A DNA stretch of 56,090 nucleotides from the NCBI GenBank assembly GCA_030038275.1, contig JASHPG010000101.1, positions 1 to 56,090 on the forward strand. Direction: 5' to 3'. Each line of letters opens with the position of its first letter. Within the stretch, counting starts at the first letter, position 1. The stretch is from Candidatus Acidiferrales bacterium (GTDB lineage: Bacteria; Acidobacteriota; Terriglobia; Acidiferrales; UBA7541). This document shows positions 15,832 to 24,124 of this stretch, in pieces. Made by a program: the position numbers and the translations under genes. The notes beneath the pieces were generated by a model. That model saw only the letters and a list, made by a program, of their open reading frames with translations. It had not been told where the DNA came from and did no database searches.

Positions 15832-16719
15832 ATGGATATCATTTGGCCGACGCTGGGAGTAATCGTAATCGTCGCATTCGTATTTTTCGTGCTGGCCCAG
15901 CACTGGCAGCATCTGCTGCGGCAGCAATCGAACGCTATCCGGCAGCTCGCGCAGCACGTTCAGAATCTGGAGGACATGGCCGATCCGGAGTTGCGCCGAC
16001 GCCTGGGAGATGCCGCGCCAGTGCCGCTAGAGCAAGTATTCACGTTCACCATGCGGCTGGGCGAGAGATTCTGGAGCGCCCTGCGCACGACGGAAGAGGA
16101 CCGCAAGTACGTCCATGATTACGGCAGCTTTCTGGCGTCGGTGAAGCTGGAACGCTGGCGCAGCCACACCGTTGCAACCGTTTCCGAAATTCTTCCAGCG
16201 CGAAAATCCGCCGATCTGCAGAAACGCACGCTGGACTATTACCCAAATGCGACGGGCGGCGAGGATGCGCTGTCACTTTGGGATTTGGCACTGGCGCGCC
16301 CCGTGGCCGCGGGCCTGCGCCCGCCTTCGCTCGAATTGCTGCTGCGCGGCGACACGCTGGAGCTGCGCGTATCGAAGATTTCGTCCGAGCCGGAGCCGAA
16401 CGGCAATGGGCAGCCGAGCTTTCCGAATGGGCAAGAAACGACGGCGGTGCTGCTGCGTTTGCCGCTCGATCCGGCGCAGATCGAGGAGTTTCGCGGCAAC
16501 GACCCCGAATCGGCGAGCGCGCAACATGGTGACGGGAATGGCGGCAACGGTGCGAAGCAGAGGTTGAATAGCGCCAGTTACTGGCACGCTTTCTACTCGG
16601 CGTCGGATGAGAGGCTTGGCATCGACTGGGAGTTGCGCTTGCGCGACCTGAGCAAGAAAGCGGAGTGGGAGCGCTGGCACGTTTGGGAATCGGGCGCGAT
16701 TCCAGTGGGGAAAAGCTAG
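15832..16719 (+). CDS. Membrane-anchored hypothetical protein
   Basis: ATG 15832 follows GGAGG at 15818-15822 and gives a 295-aa protein; an earlier ATG at 15811 overlaps that ribosome site and is unlikely. One N-terminal helix (IIWPTLGVIVIVAFVFFVLA) is followed by a Gln/Arg-rich amphipathic stretch (HWQHLLRQQSNAIRQLAQHV) that could form a coiled coil. The rest is soluble and probably cytoplasmic, with a low-complexity Gly/Asn segment near residue 235. Trp-rich motifs (SYWHAFYSASDERLGIDWEL, WERWHVWESG) mark the C-terminus. I do not recognise the family. Confidence 0.7.
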   Translation: MDIIWPTLGVIVIVAFVFFVLAQHWQHLLRQQSNAIRQLAQHVQNLEDMADPELRRRLGDAAPVPLEQVFTFTMRLGERFWSALRTTEEDRKYVHDYGSFLASVKLERWRSHTVATVSEILPARKSADLQKRTLDYYPNATGGEDALSLWDLALARPVAAGLRPPSLELLLRGDTLELRVSKISSEPEPNGNGQPSFPNGQETTAVLLRLPLDPAQIEEFRGNDPESASAQHGDGNGGNGAKQRLNSASYWHAFYSASDERLGIDWELRLRDLSKKAEWERWHVWESGAIPVGKS

Positions 16720-16767
16720 GGCGACGAAAACAGCTAGCAAGAGCCGGGGCGCCGTAGCGACATCGCG

Positions 16768-17430
16768 CTAATGGTTCTGATTTGATTTCCCGGCGATGGC
16801 GTGTGGGCGTACGGGAAGATGGGCCCAGGCGTTCAGAAGGCCGAGCGTCTCGCGCGTAACAGCAAGCGCATCGCGCGTGTTGCGCCACCAGTGGTTCGCG
16901 TCGTATGGATCTTCGTACGCGGCGCGGACGATGACGTGCAGATTTCGCGGGGCGAGGTCACGCCACAGAGCACGCACGCGGCGCGTATGCGGCGGCGAAG
17001 TAACGATAATCGCGGTCGTCAGGCCATTGCGCCGCATCTGGCGGACGATTTCGCCGATTTCCTGCTCGGTGTCCACGATCGTTCCCGGCAAAATTGCAAT
17101 GTCGGAAGCCGGCACGCCTTCACGAACCAGCACTTCGCGGCTGTAGTCATCTTCGCCGACAAAATGGATGCCCAGAGCGGCGAGCGCCTGTGATGGATTC
17201 GCGGGGTGCGTGATCCAGATTTCATGCGCGTAGCCGAGACGAAAGATTCGCGCGGCTTCTTCGGCGCGCTCAGGCATGGCGCCGCTCAGGACGGCAATCA
17301 CGTCCGCAGGGCGAAGCGCATCTTCTCGAACCAACCAGCGGCCAACACCGCGGAAGACCAAGACTCCGAGGACAACCAATAGAACGATGACCGCGGCGAT
17401 CGCGGCACGGAAGGTATTTCGACGGGTCAT
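16768..17430 (-). CDS. YdcF family (DUF218) membrane protein
   Basis: This 220-aa protein has one N-terminal membrane helix (AAIAAVIVLLVVLGVLVF) and a DUF218 domain. Matching motifs are ADVIAVLSGAMPERAEEAARIFR, EIWITHP, SREVLVREGVPASDIAILPG, the VDTEQEIGEIVRQM helix and IIVTSPPHTRRVRALWR. DUF218 proteins are thought to bind nucleotide-like or cell-wall intermediates, and family members such as SanA affect envelope permeability; the reaction is not established. The start ATG 17430 lies seven bases after the stop of the FAD-dependent reductase, so both are in one operon. Confidence 0.9.
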   Translation of the reverse strand: MTRRNTFRAAIAAVIVLLVVLGVLVFRGVGRWLVREDALRPADVIAVLSGAMPERAEEAARIFRLGYAHEIWITHPANPSQALAALGIHFVGEDDYSREVLVREGVPASDIAILPGTIVDTEQEIGEIVRQMRRNGLTTAIIVTSPPHTRRVRALWRDLAPRNLHVIVRAAYEDPYDANHWWRNTRDALAVTRETLGLLNAWAHLPVRPHAIAGKSNQNH

Positions 17431-17437
17431 GCCGCGC

Positions 17438-18643
17438 TCACGCGCGCGAAACGGTTGCGGAGCGCTTGTTCATCAGCAGGCCGCGCAGGCCGAGCAACGC
17501 CAAGCGAGGCTGCCGCAGACAGACGCGCCAGAGGAGCTTCCATGCTTCGTCGCGCGAGTATTCGGCAAGAGATCGCTTCGCGCCGTCGTTGAGCAGATCG
17601 ACGAGCCTGCTGTAATCGGATTGTTCGAAGCGATGCAGAGACCGGCGCACGAGCAGATGCAGGTTCAACTCGCGTCTGAGAGTTTCTAATTCGGGGCTCG
17701 CTCCGCCATTGAGAATTGCTTGCGCCACGCCTAGCGCGCCGCGAAATCCGGTGACGGTGCCGCCGACCGTGGAGACTTTTACTTGCGCGGCGGCGTCACC
17801 CACCAGGTAAACCGAACCCTGCCCAAGCTGGCGACGGACCGGGACCCAGCTTGAGTAAACCGGCACGCGAGCGCCCTGAAACGCGATCGGATCAAAGCCG
17901 CGCTTCCGCATGAACTCCTCCAGCCGCCGGCGGATCGCCGGACCGGTTTCGCCGATCACGCCGAGCGCGCCGCGTTCGCGCGATTCGGGAATGAGCCAGT
18001 AAAAGTAAGGAGTATCTTGCGGAATGAACCAGACGCGCACCGTGTCGGCGGCCATGTCCTTCGGCAGCGGAACGATGGCTTGCATCAACGGCGCGGTTTC
18101 GAGCGGCGCCCACCCAGCGGCGCGCGCAACACGGCTGGTAGCTCCATCACCACCGATCACGGTTTCCGCGCGTACTTCTTCGCTCGCACCGTCGGCACTG
18201 CGCTCGATTTCAACCACCAGTCCGCGGCCATTCGCATGGAGCGCTCGAAAGCGGCGACCTAGCTCGATCTCCGCTCCGGCCTGACGCGCTGCTTCGGCAA
18301 GATTCTGGATCAGAGCGCGGCGTTCGACGATCAGGTCGGGATGCTTCAAGGAAACGGTGGCGCTGCGCCCGTCGGTGAAAAGCTCAAAGCGGCGGATTTC
18401 GTTGACGACGCAGCTTTCGGCCGCGCCGCCCAGCATGTCGCGCATGCGGTGGGTGACGATCAGCGTACGCTCGGCGGGTTCGAGAGTTTCCAGGCTTTCC
18501 AGCACGCGCACGTTCGCGCCACCGCGCGCCAGTAAGTTCGCGGCGTATAGCCCGGCGGCCGATCCGCCGACGATTGCTACACCAGGATTCTTGCGAGGCG
18601 CGGAATCCGAATCGCGCGTCTGGCTGCTTTGCTGGTGATCCAT
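17438..18643 (-). CDS. FAD-dependent oxidoreductase, geranylgeranyl-reductase type
   Basis: This 401-aa flavoprotein belongs to the geranylgeranyl reductase/aromatic hydroxylase superfamily. The FAD-binding motif GVAIVGGSAAGLYAANLLARGG is at residues 21-42. The ATG-like motif (VIGGDGATSRVARAAGW) is in the middle, and the second FAD motif (GSVYLVGDAAAQVKVSTVGG) near residue 295. YFYWLIPESRERGALGVIG matches the prenyl-reductase type. The likely role is reduction of isoprenoid double bonds; a hydroxylase is the alternative. It sits between a small membrane protein gene and the DUF218 gene on the same strand. The helix at the C-terminus (LLWRVCLRQPRLALLGLRGL) suggests membrane association. Confidence 0.88.
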   Translation of the reverse strand: MDHQQSSQTRDSDSAPRKNPGVAIVGGSAAGLYAANLLARGGANVRVLESLETLEPAERTLIVTHRMRDMLGGAAESCVVNEIRRFELFTDGRSATVSLKHPDLIVERRALIQNLAEAARQAGAEIELGRRFRALHANGRGLVVEIERSADGASEEVRAETVIGGDGATSRVARAAGWAPLETAPLMQAIVPLPKDMAADTVRVWFIPQDTPYFYWLIPESRERGALGVIGETGPAIRRRLEEFMRKRGFDPIAFQGARVPVYSSWVPVRRQLGQGSVYLVGDAAAQVKVSTVGGTVTGFRGALGVAQAILNGGASPELETLRRELNLHLLVRRSLHRFEQSDYSRLVDLLNDGAKRSLAEYSRDEAWKLLWRVCLRQPRLALLGLRGLLMNKRSATVSRA

Positions 18644-18663
18644 GTTGTTCAGAAAATCGTTCC

Positions 18664-18858
18664 TCAGCGTGAATTCGCGCGCCGGGAACGCACACCCTCT
18701 CGATGTACACCGGAATACTTTGAATCAGGAATCCTGCTGGGCTTGCGCCTCCGTACCCCATGTGCCTCCGGAGACTTGCCGCGGCGCACGGTATCCAGAT
18801 ACGCCCCAAGCGTGACGGTCAGTATAGCGTACAACCACGCCAGCGCCAATGGCGCCAC
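18664..18858 (-). CDS. Small membrane protein (64 aa)
   Basis: GTG 18858 is preceded by GAGGAG six bases upstream, one of the better ribosome sites in the window. The product has one hydrophobic helix (LALAWLYAILTVTLGAYL, about 4-21) followed by a strongly basic tail. It lies 20 bases upstream of the FAD reductase on the same strand and is probably its operon partner, perhaps as a membrane anchor. I do not recognise a family; the basic tail composition is not typical, so a chance frame cannot be excluded. Confidence 0.5.
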   Translation of the reverse strand: MAPLALAWLYAILTVTLGAYLDTVRRGKSPEAHGVRRRKPSRIPDSKYSGVHREGVRSRRANSR

Positions 18859-18995
18859 GATTAGCTCCTCAAGCCGCCGCCGTTCCTAACCGTGAGCTTC
18901 CAGCCAGTGGCTCCTTGGCCAGGTAGCCCTTGGAGAGCCGCTGTATTAGAATGTGACCGTTGGTTCCCGCCGGGGAACCGCGCAAGGGGGTGAAT

Positions 18996-19874
18996 ATGTC
19001 GAAGTTCATCATCGCGCCGCACATGCGTCTTCATGAATGGGTCGCGGAAGAGAAGAGCTATTTTGCCGCAGAAGGACTGGACTACGAATTCCACGAGGCG
19101 CTGCCATCGGCGGAAGGCAAAAACCACAATCTAGGCGATAAAGTCGGCGCCTATCAGACGTTTGAAAAGGGCCGCGGCTCCGATATCGGTTGCGCGTGCC
19201 ATTGGACCGTGAACGTTTCCGCGTCGTCGGGACATGGAAAGCTATACGCCGACGCCTACTCCATTTCGCCCGCGGGAATTTTTGTTCCGCCCGAGTCGGA
19301 GATTCGCAGTCCCGAGCAGCTTGCCGGCGTGCCGATCTCAGTCGGCTTTCAATCGGGAAGCCACTATTCGACAATCCAGGCGCTCGAGCAATACATGAGC
19401 CGCGAGCAGATCAAGCTCTCGTTCGCTGACGGAATGCTATTCAGCCGGATGGAACTACTGATCGACCGCAAAGTGCCGGCGGCTTCCCTTTTCAGCGGAC
19501 CGTACTATTTCGCGGAGCAGCTCGGCTTCCGCAAAGTGATCGACACCACTTTCATGATGGCCACGCTGATCCAGCGCGATCCTGATATGGAAGATGTGAA
19601 GAAATATTTTCGGGCGCTGCGTAACGCGCAACGCGATATCGACCTGCGCCCCGATCTCTACACTCATTACTACAAAAAGGAGTTTCCGCTGCGCTTCCAC
19701 AACATGATGGACACGCGGCGCTGGGGGCCCGGTGAACGGATTGTTTTCGAGCCGTACACCAAGGAAGTCTTCGAGCAGTCGTTTGACTGGATCGCCAAAC
19801 ACGGCATTTTCCCCGAAGGCGCGATGGGATCGGGTAAATACGAGGAAGCCTGCGTTTCGCTGGCGGCCAAGTAG
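18996..19874 (+). CDS. NMT1/THI5-like substrate-binding-fold protein, no signal peptide
   Basis: This 292-aa protein has the periplasmic-binding-protein type II fold seen in NMT1/THI5-like ABC binding proteins (RLHEWVAEEKSYFAAEGLDYEF, then SPEQLAGVPISVGFQSGSHY). The start is ATG 18996 after AAGGGGGTGAAT. It has no signal peptide or lipobox, so it should stay in the cytosol, unlike transport-associated homologues, and no ABC permease or ATPase gene is adjacent. A Cys-rich pocket motif (IGCACHWTVN) lies near residue 73. It could be an enzyme or sensor derived from the binding-protein fold; THI5 itself is such a case. Neighbours are a tiny ORF and ETF-quinone oxidoreductase. Confidence 0.8.
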   Translation: MSKFIIAPHMRLHEWVAEEKSYFAAEGLDYEFHEALPSAEGKNHNLGDKVGAYQTFEKGRGSDIGCACHWTVNVSASSGHGKLYADAYSISPAGIFVPPESEIRSPEQLAGVPISVGFQSGSHYSTIQALEQYMSREQIKLSFADGMLFSRMELLIDRKVPAASLFSGPYYFAEQLGFRKVIDTTFMMATLIQRDPDMEDVKKYFRALRNAQRDIDLRPDLYTHYYKKEFPLRFHNMMDTRRWGPGERIVFEPYTKEVFEQSFDWIAKHGIFPEGAMGSGKYEEACVSLAAK

Positions 19875-19885
19875 AACCCGCGCGC

Positions 19886-20059
19886 TTGGCCAATCAGAAG
19901 CACCCCTCAACCCTCGGCGCGCAAGCACGCCCGGCGTTCGTTGTTTTCCGTTTGGATTGCGATCCACATCTGGGCACGCAGCTGGAATCCGCCGCGCTCA
20001 ATAACATCGCCAAGGAATTCTGGCCCGATATCCGCAAGGACGTGTTTCACAAGCACTGA
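19886..20059 (+). CDS. Small ORF downstream of the NMT1-like gene (57 aa)
   Basis: TTG 19886 opens a frame of 57 codons, 11 bases after the upstream stop. The peptide looks protein-like rather than random: FVVFRLDCDPHLGTQLESA and ALNNIAKEFWPDIRKDVFHK. It has no transmembrane stretch. It may be a small partner of the NMT1-like protein or the tail of a decayed gene. No family is recognised and the start is uncertain. Confidence 0.4.
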   Translation: MANQKHPSTLGAQARPAFVVFRLDCDPHLGTQLESAALNNIAKEFWPDIRKDVFHKH

Positions 20060-20151
20060 TCGCCGCGCTGTGTGCCTGATGCTAGACTCGCGCGTGGCAC
20101 GACGCTCGCGCAGCCACACTCCCGCGCGGTCGCGTTATCCTATAGCTGCCA

Positions 20152-21831
20152 ATGCCGATCGAACCGGAAGTTAAACGCGAGCAACTCGAAGCCGATGTGC
20201 TGATCGTCGGCGCGGGCCCGGCAGGGCTTGCGTGCGCGCTGCACTTGGCGAATTTGATCGAGCAGCACGCACAGGCCAAGACATCCCCAGCGCTTTCGAC
20301 CGAAAACATTTACGTACTGGAAAAGGCGCGCGAGATCGGCGCGCATCAGCTTTCCGGCGCGATTATGGACCCGTGCGCGCTGCAAGAACTCGTGCCGGAT
20401 TTCGAGAAGACCGCTCCACTCGATACGCCGGTGACGGGCGACGCCGCGTATTACTTCACGGAGAAAAGCTCGTTTAAGCTGCCCGTCACGCCGCCTCCGC
20501 TGAGGAATCACGGCAACTACGTCATTTCGTTGAACAAGCTGGTGAAGTGGCTCGGCGGATTAGTGGAGCAGAAAGGGATAAACGTCTTCACGCAATTTGC
20601 CGGACAGGAATTGCTGTTCGATAAAAACGGCATCGCGGGCGTGCTCACCGGCGACAAAGGCATCGATAAGAACGGCCGGCCGAAGCCGAATTTCACGCCA
20701 GGCTACGAGCTGCGCGCGAAAGTGACGGTCCTCGCCGAAGGGCCGCGCGGCTCGCTGACGAAGCAACTCGTGGAGCGGCTGAAACTCGGGGGGCGCAATC
20801 CGCAAGTCTATGGAATCGGCATCAAGGAGTTATGGGAAGTTCCGCCGGGGCGCATCGATACCGGGTACGTGGCGCACACGCTCGGCTGGCCGCTGACATC
20901 CGACCTATACGGCGGCGGCTGGATTTACGGCATGCGCGACAACCGCGTGTCGCTTGGCTTGGTGGTGGCGCTCGAATACCGCGATTCGCTTTTCGATCCG
21001 CACGAGGCGTTTCAGAAATTCAAGACGCATTCGTTCGTGCGGCGAATTTTGGAAGGCGGCAAGCTGGTTCGCTACGGCGCGAAGACCGTGCCGTACGGCG
21101 GATGGTATTCGATGCCGCGGAATTTCGTGGATGGCGGATTGATTATCGGCGACTCGGCGAGTTTTCTGAATTCGCAGCGGCTGAAGGGCATCCACACCGC
21201 GATCAAAAGCGGGATGCTCGCTGCGGAAACAATTTACGATGCGTTGTGCGCGGGGGATACGTCCGCCGCGAAACTTTCCTCCTATGCGGAGAAAATCGAC
21301 CGCAGCTGGCTGAAAAAAGAGCTGTGGACCGTTCGCAATTTCCACCAGGGTTTCCATGGCGGGCTGTGGAAGGGATTGCTGCACGCGGGCCTGCAATTCG
21401 TGAGCGGCGGGCGCGGGCTGATCGATCCGATGCTCAGCGAACCCGGCTACAAGGAATACCGCGTGCTGCACCGCGACCGCACGCTTGTGGATCAATCGAC
21501 GCGTTTCAAGGGCGACGGCAAGCTGACCTTCGACCGGCTGACGGACGTCTATCATTCCGGGACGCGGCACGAAGAAGATCAGCCATGCCATCTCGTCGTG
21601 CTCGACACGAACATCTGCTCCGATCGCTGCGTGCGGGAGTACGGCAATCCCTGCCAGTATTTCTGTCCCGCGGCCGTATATGAAATGGTGATGGAACAGG
21701 GCGCGCCGAAGCTGAAGATCAACGCGGCGAATTGCGTCCACTGCAAAACGTGCGATATCGCCGATCCCTACCAGATCATCAACTGGGTGCCACCCGAGGG
21801 CGGCGGCGGGCCGAATTATGAAGGGATGTGA
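20152..21831 (+). CDS. Electron transfer flavoprotein-ubiquinone oxidoreductase
   Basis: ETF-QO passes electrons from electron-transfer flavoprotein to the quinone pool, linking fatty-acid and amino-acid oxidation to respiration. The 559-aa length is normal for the family. The FAD motif DVLIVGAGPAGLACALHLA is at residues 14-32; KAREIGAHQLSGAIMDP, GYELRAKVTVLAEGPRGSLTKQL and LIIGDSASFLNSQRLKGIH are family blocks. The C-terminal ferredoxin-like domain has four cysteine ligands (C in YFCPAAVYE and three in NCVHCKTCDIADP) and ends with INWVPPEGGGGPNYEGM, almost identical to the canonical tail. No etfAB genes are in the window. The start ATG 20152 has only a weak ribosome site. Confidence 0.96.
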   Translation: MPIEPEVKREQLEADVLIVGAGPAGLACALHLANLIEQHAQAKTSPALSTENIYVLEKAREIGAHQLSGAIMDPCALQELVPDFEKTAPLDTPVTGDAAYYFTEKSSFKLPVTPPPLRNHGNYVISLNKLVKWLGGLVEQKGINVFTQFAGQELLFDKNGIAGVLTGDKGIDKNGRPKPNFTPGYELRAKVTVLAEGPRGSLTKQLVERLKLGGRNPQVYGIGIKELWEVPPGRIDTGYVAHTLGWPLTSDLYGGGWIYGMRDNRVSLGLVVALEYRDSLFDPHEAFQKFKTHSFVRRILEGGKLVRYGAKTVPYGGWYSMPRNFVDGGLIIGDSASFLNSQRLKGIHTAIKSGMLAAETIYDALCAGDTSAAKLSSYAEKIDRSWLKKELWTVRNFHQGFHGGLWKGLLHAGLQFVSGGRGLIDPMLSEPGYKEYRVLHRDRTLVDQSTRFKGDGKLTFDRLTDVYHSGTRHEEDQPCHLVVLDTNICSDRCVREYGNPCQYFCPAAVYEMVMEQGAPKLKINAANCVHCKTCDIADPYQIINWVPPEGGGGPNYEGM

Positions 21832-21958
21832 CGATCCGGCAACGTCCGGTGTTCGGACTCCGGCAGAGCCCGCCCGGGCTTCAGCCGCCGGATATCGCCA
21901 ACCTGAGCGACGAAGTGAGCCGCAGTCCTTACGCTATTCGCTCTCCCTTTCTATTCCC

Positions 21959-23179
21959 CTAATTTGCCGGGCCAGCCGCCTCGACGTTGCCGAAGAATAG
22001 CCCTTTCAGAGACGCCCAGAATCCATGCTTCTTTTTCGCGGGCTTGCCGGGCTGCCGACTGGACGCTGGCGTCGGCGCGCCTGCTTCTTCGCCCAGCGCG
22101 TGGCGCATCGCCTGCGCGAAATCGGGCGCGTTCACGTGACCATCAAATTCCCAATCGGGCGATTCACGCGCCACGGATACCAGCAGCATCATTTCCGGCT
22201 CGGCTTCGGTGGGTGGCGGCGGCTGCGAGGCCATGAAGGATAGCGCGGGCGTCACGTCCCCGTGCAAGGCGCCACCAACGTCTGGCGCTGGCCCGGCGCT
22301 CTGTTGTTCAGGCGGTGCGAGCGGCTGTTCGTCGTCCGGATGCACTGGAATCACAAAGACGGCACCGGGCTGGACGGCAGCTTCTGGCACACGCGTCTCG
22401 GCGTTTAGCTCAGAGGACGACGGATGGGCACTCGCCGTTGACGCGTCGGGCACCATGGCCGGCTGCGCGGGCACCGCGCGCGCGAATATCGGAAGCCTTG
22501 CCGGCGCGCGCGGAATCGAGCGCTCTTCCATTGGCGTACAGCCACAGCTTCCCGGTTTTCCCGCTACTGGAACGAGCTGGCCACCGTTCAAAAAAAACTG
22601 CCCGGCCTGCGGCACGATGATTTTTTCGTTCGTGAACTGTTGTTCGAGCTGAATCGCTCCGGCCGTTGCCAGGACGCAGAGCGAATCATTCGTGTCTAGA
22701 CCGACGGTCACATCGCGCGAACCGCCGTCGATATCGATGGGCGTGGCGATAATCGTGGGCGAAAAGATTTTTAGCGACGTGTTCGCGGGCAGATGGACGT
22801 GCAACCGGCCGAAATTCAGGGCGACCGTGATTTGCCCGCCGGAGGCGAGCATCGTGAATTTCGCCGGGCCGCAGATATCCAGCACGCCGCCGCCATCGAG
22901 CGCGAGACGCGCCTTTCCGGAATGCACGGTCACGGTGCTTCCGTTGGAAACGTAGATGCTGGCCGGCGAATCGGCCGTCGCCATACTTGCGGGCATGCCG
23001 CTATCGACGGTGACGTCCGCGCCTTCGATCTGCCCGATGGGCTGCGTGGGTGAATTTTGCGCGAGAGCCGGAGCGGACGCGGCGCCCAAGAGGATTGCGA
23101 GCAAGGAAACGGCGCCGAAAAAACGCACGATCGCGGTTGCGCAGAACGGCCCGCGACTGGTATGAAAATCGCGCTGCAT
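21959..23179 (-). CDS. Secreted FecR-like domain protein
   Basis: This 406-aa protein has an N-terminal signal peptide (AVSLLAILLGAASAPALAQ). Residues about 55-200 form a FecR-like beta-helix: SIYVSNGSTVTVHSGKARL, ICGPAKFTMLASGGQITVAL and FGRLHVHLPANTSLKIFSP. The rest is Pro/Ala-rich and disordered, with a short Lys-rich C-terminus (PAKKKHGFWASLKGLFFG). Acidobacteria carry many such proteins without the usual sigma/TonB partners, so a FecR signalling role is not implied. It is divergent from the acyltransferase gene, sharing a short intergenic region. Function unknown. Confidence 0.78.
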   Translation of the reverse strand: MQRDFHTSRGPFCATAIVRFFGAVSLLAILLGAASAPALAQNSPTQPIGQIEGADVTVDSGMPASMATADSPASIYVSNGSTVTVHSGKARLALDGGGVLDICGPAKFTMLASGGQITVALNFGRLHVHLPANTSLKIFSPTIIATPIDIDGGSRDVTVGLDTNDSLCVLATAGAIQLEQQFTNEKIIVPQAGQFFLNGGQLVPVAGKPGSCGCTPMEERSIPRAPARLPIFARAVPAQPAMVPDASTASAHPSSSELNAETRVPEAAVQPGAVFVIPVHPDDEQPLAPPEQQSAGPAPDVGGALHGDVTPALSFMASQPPPPTEAEPEMMLLVSVARESPDWEFDGHVNAPDFAQAMRHALGEEAGAPTPASSRQPGKPAKKKHGFWASLKGLFFGNVEAAGPAN

Positions 23180-23202
23180 TGAGACCGCTATACTATACCG
23201 CA

Positions 23203-24084
23203 GTGGATAGCGCCTCGAAATCCGGTGCGCGCAAAAATGAAGGGCGGAACGTTGCTCCGTCCGGCGTGGCCATGCCGAAAATGTCGCGCTGGCGGCGGAT
23301 GCAGGTGCCCATTGTCGCGTGGCCGGTGTACTGGTTTTTGCGCGCGATCGGACCTACGCTGCGCGTGGAGATCGTTGGCGTTCATAACGCCTCGCAATTT
23401 CGCGACGCGGGCGAGCCGGCCATCGGCGCGTTTTGGCACCGCTGCATTTTTCCCGCCGTGTGGATCTGGCGAAATCGCGGAATCGTGGTGCTGAACACGG
23501 TCAATTTCGACGGCCAGTGGACCCGCCGCGTGATCGAGCGGCTCGGCTTCGGCACGGCGCAAGGCAGTTCGACGCGGGGCGCGATCGAAGGACTTTCCGC
23601 GCTCGCGAGGCATCTCGAAGCGGGCCGGCATGTGGCGCTCACAATCGACGGGCCGCGCGGCCCGCGATACGTGGCCAAGCCCGGCGCTGTGATCCTGGCG
23701 CGGAGGACGGGGCATCCCATCTCCGTGTTTCACGCCGGCGTGAAGTGGGGCTATACGTTCAAGAAATCCTGGGATGGACTCCGGCTGCCGTATCCCTTTT
23801 CGCGGGTGGTGATGTTCGTCGCGCCGCCGATCCGCGTTTCAACCGACGCCGATAGCGAAACGGTGAAAGCCAAGCAAGCCGAAGTGCAAGCCGCGCTCGA
23901 ACGCGTGCGCGATGTCGCAGAATCGTGGTTTGAGAAAACCGAAGCAGAGCGTGACGCGATCCGCGACGAGTGGCGCGAGAGACCGCCGGGGGAGGCTTCC
24001 GTTGCGCCACAAAACGCGACGAGCGCCAATGCAACCGGCGCAGCCGATCACACTGAGCGGAAATTCCAGAACGAAGAGAGCTAA
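23203..24084 (+). CDS. DUF374 lysophospholipid acyltransferase-family protein
   Basis: DUF374 proteins are LPLAT-fold acyltransferases thought to act on lipid A or phospholipids at the inner membrane. Visible blocks are VAWPVYWFLRAIGPTLRVEI, the HX-type region GAFWHRCIFP, SSTRGAIEGLSALARHLEAG, LTIDGPRGPRYVAKPGAVIL and HPISVFHAGVKWGYTFKKSW. The catalytic HxxxxD appears as HRCIFP with a degenerate acidic partner, as in this family. The N-terminus is uncertain: GTG 23203 lies close behind a TATACT box (23189-23194), suggesting a leaderless start; ATG 23272 is the alternative. The product is 293 aa from 23203, with a charged C-terminal extension. Confidence 0.85.
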   Translation: MDSASKSGARKNEGRNVAPSGVAMPKMSRWRRMQVPIVAWPVYWFLRAIGPTLRVEIVGVHNASQFRDAGEPAIGAFWHRCIFPAVWIWRNRGIVVLNTVNFDGQWTRRVIERLGFGTAQGSSTRGAIEGLSALARHLEAGRHVALTIDGPRGPRYVAKPGAVILARRTGHPISVFHAGVKWGYTFKKSWDGLRLPYPFSRVVMFVAPPIRVSTDADSETVKAKQAEVQAALERVRDVAESWFEKTEAERDAIRDEWRERPPGEASVAPQNATSANATGAADHTERKFQNEES

Positions 24085-24124
24085 CGAGCGGCTTTGCCGT
24101 GGTAGCACACGCCGCCGTTACAAA

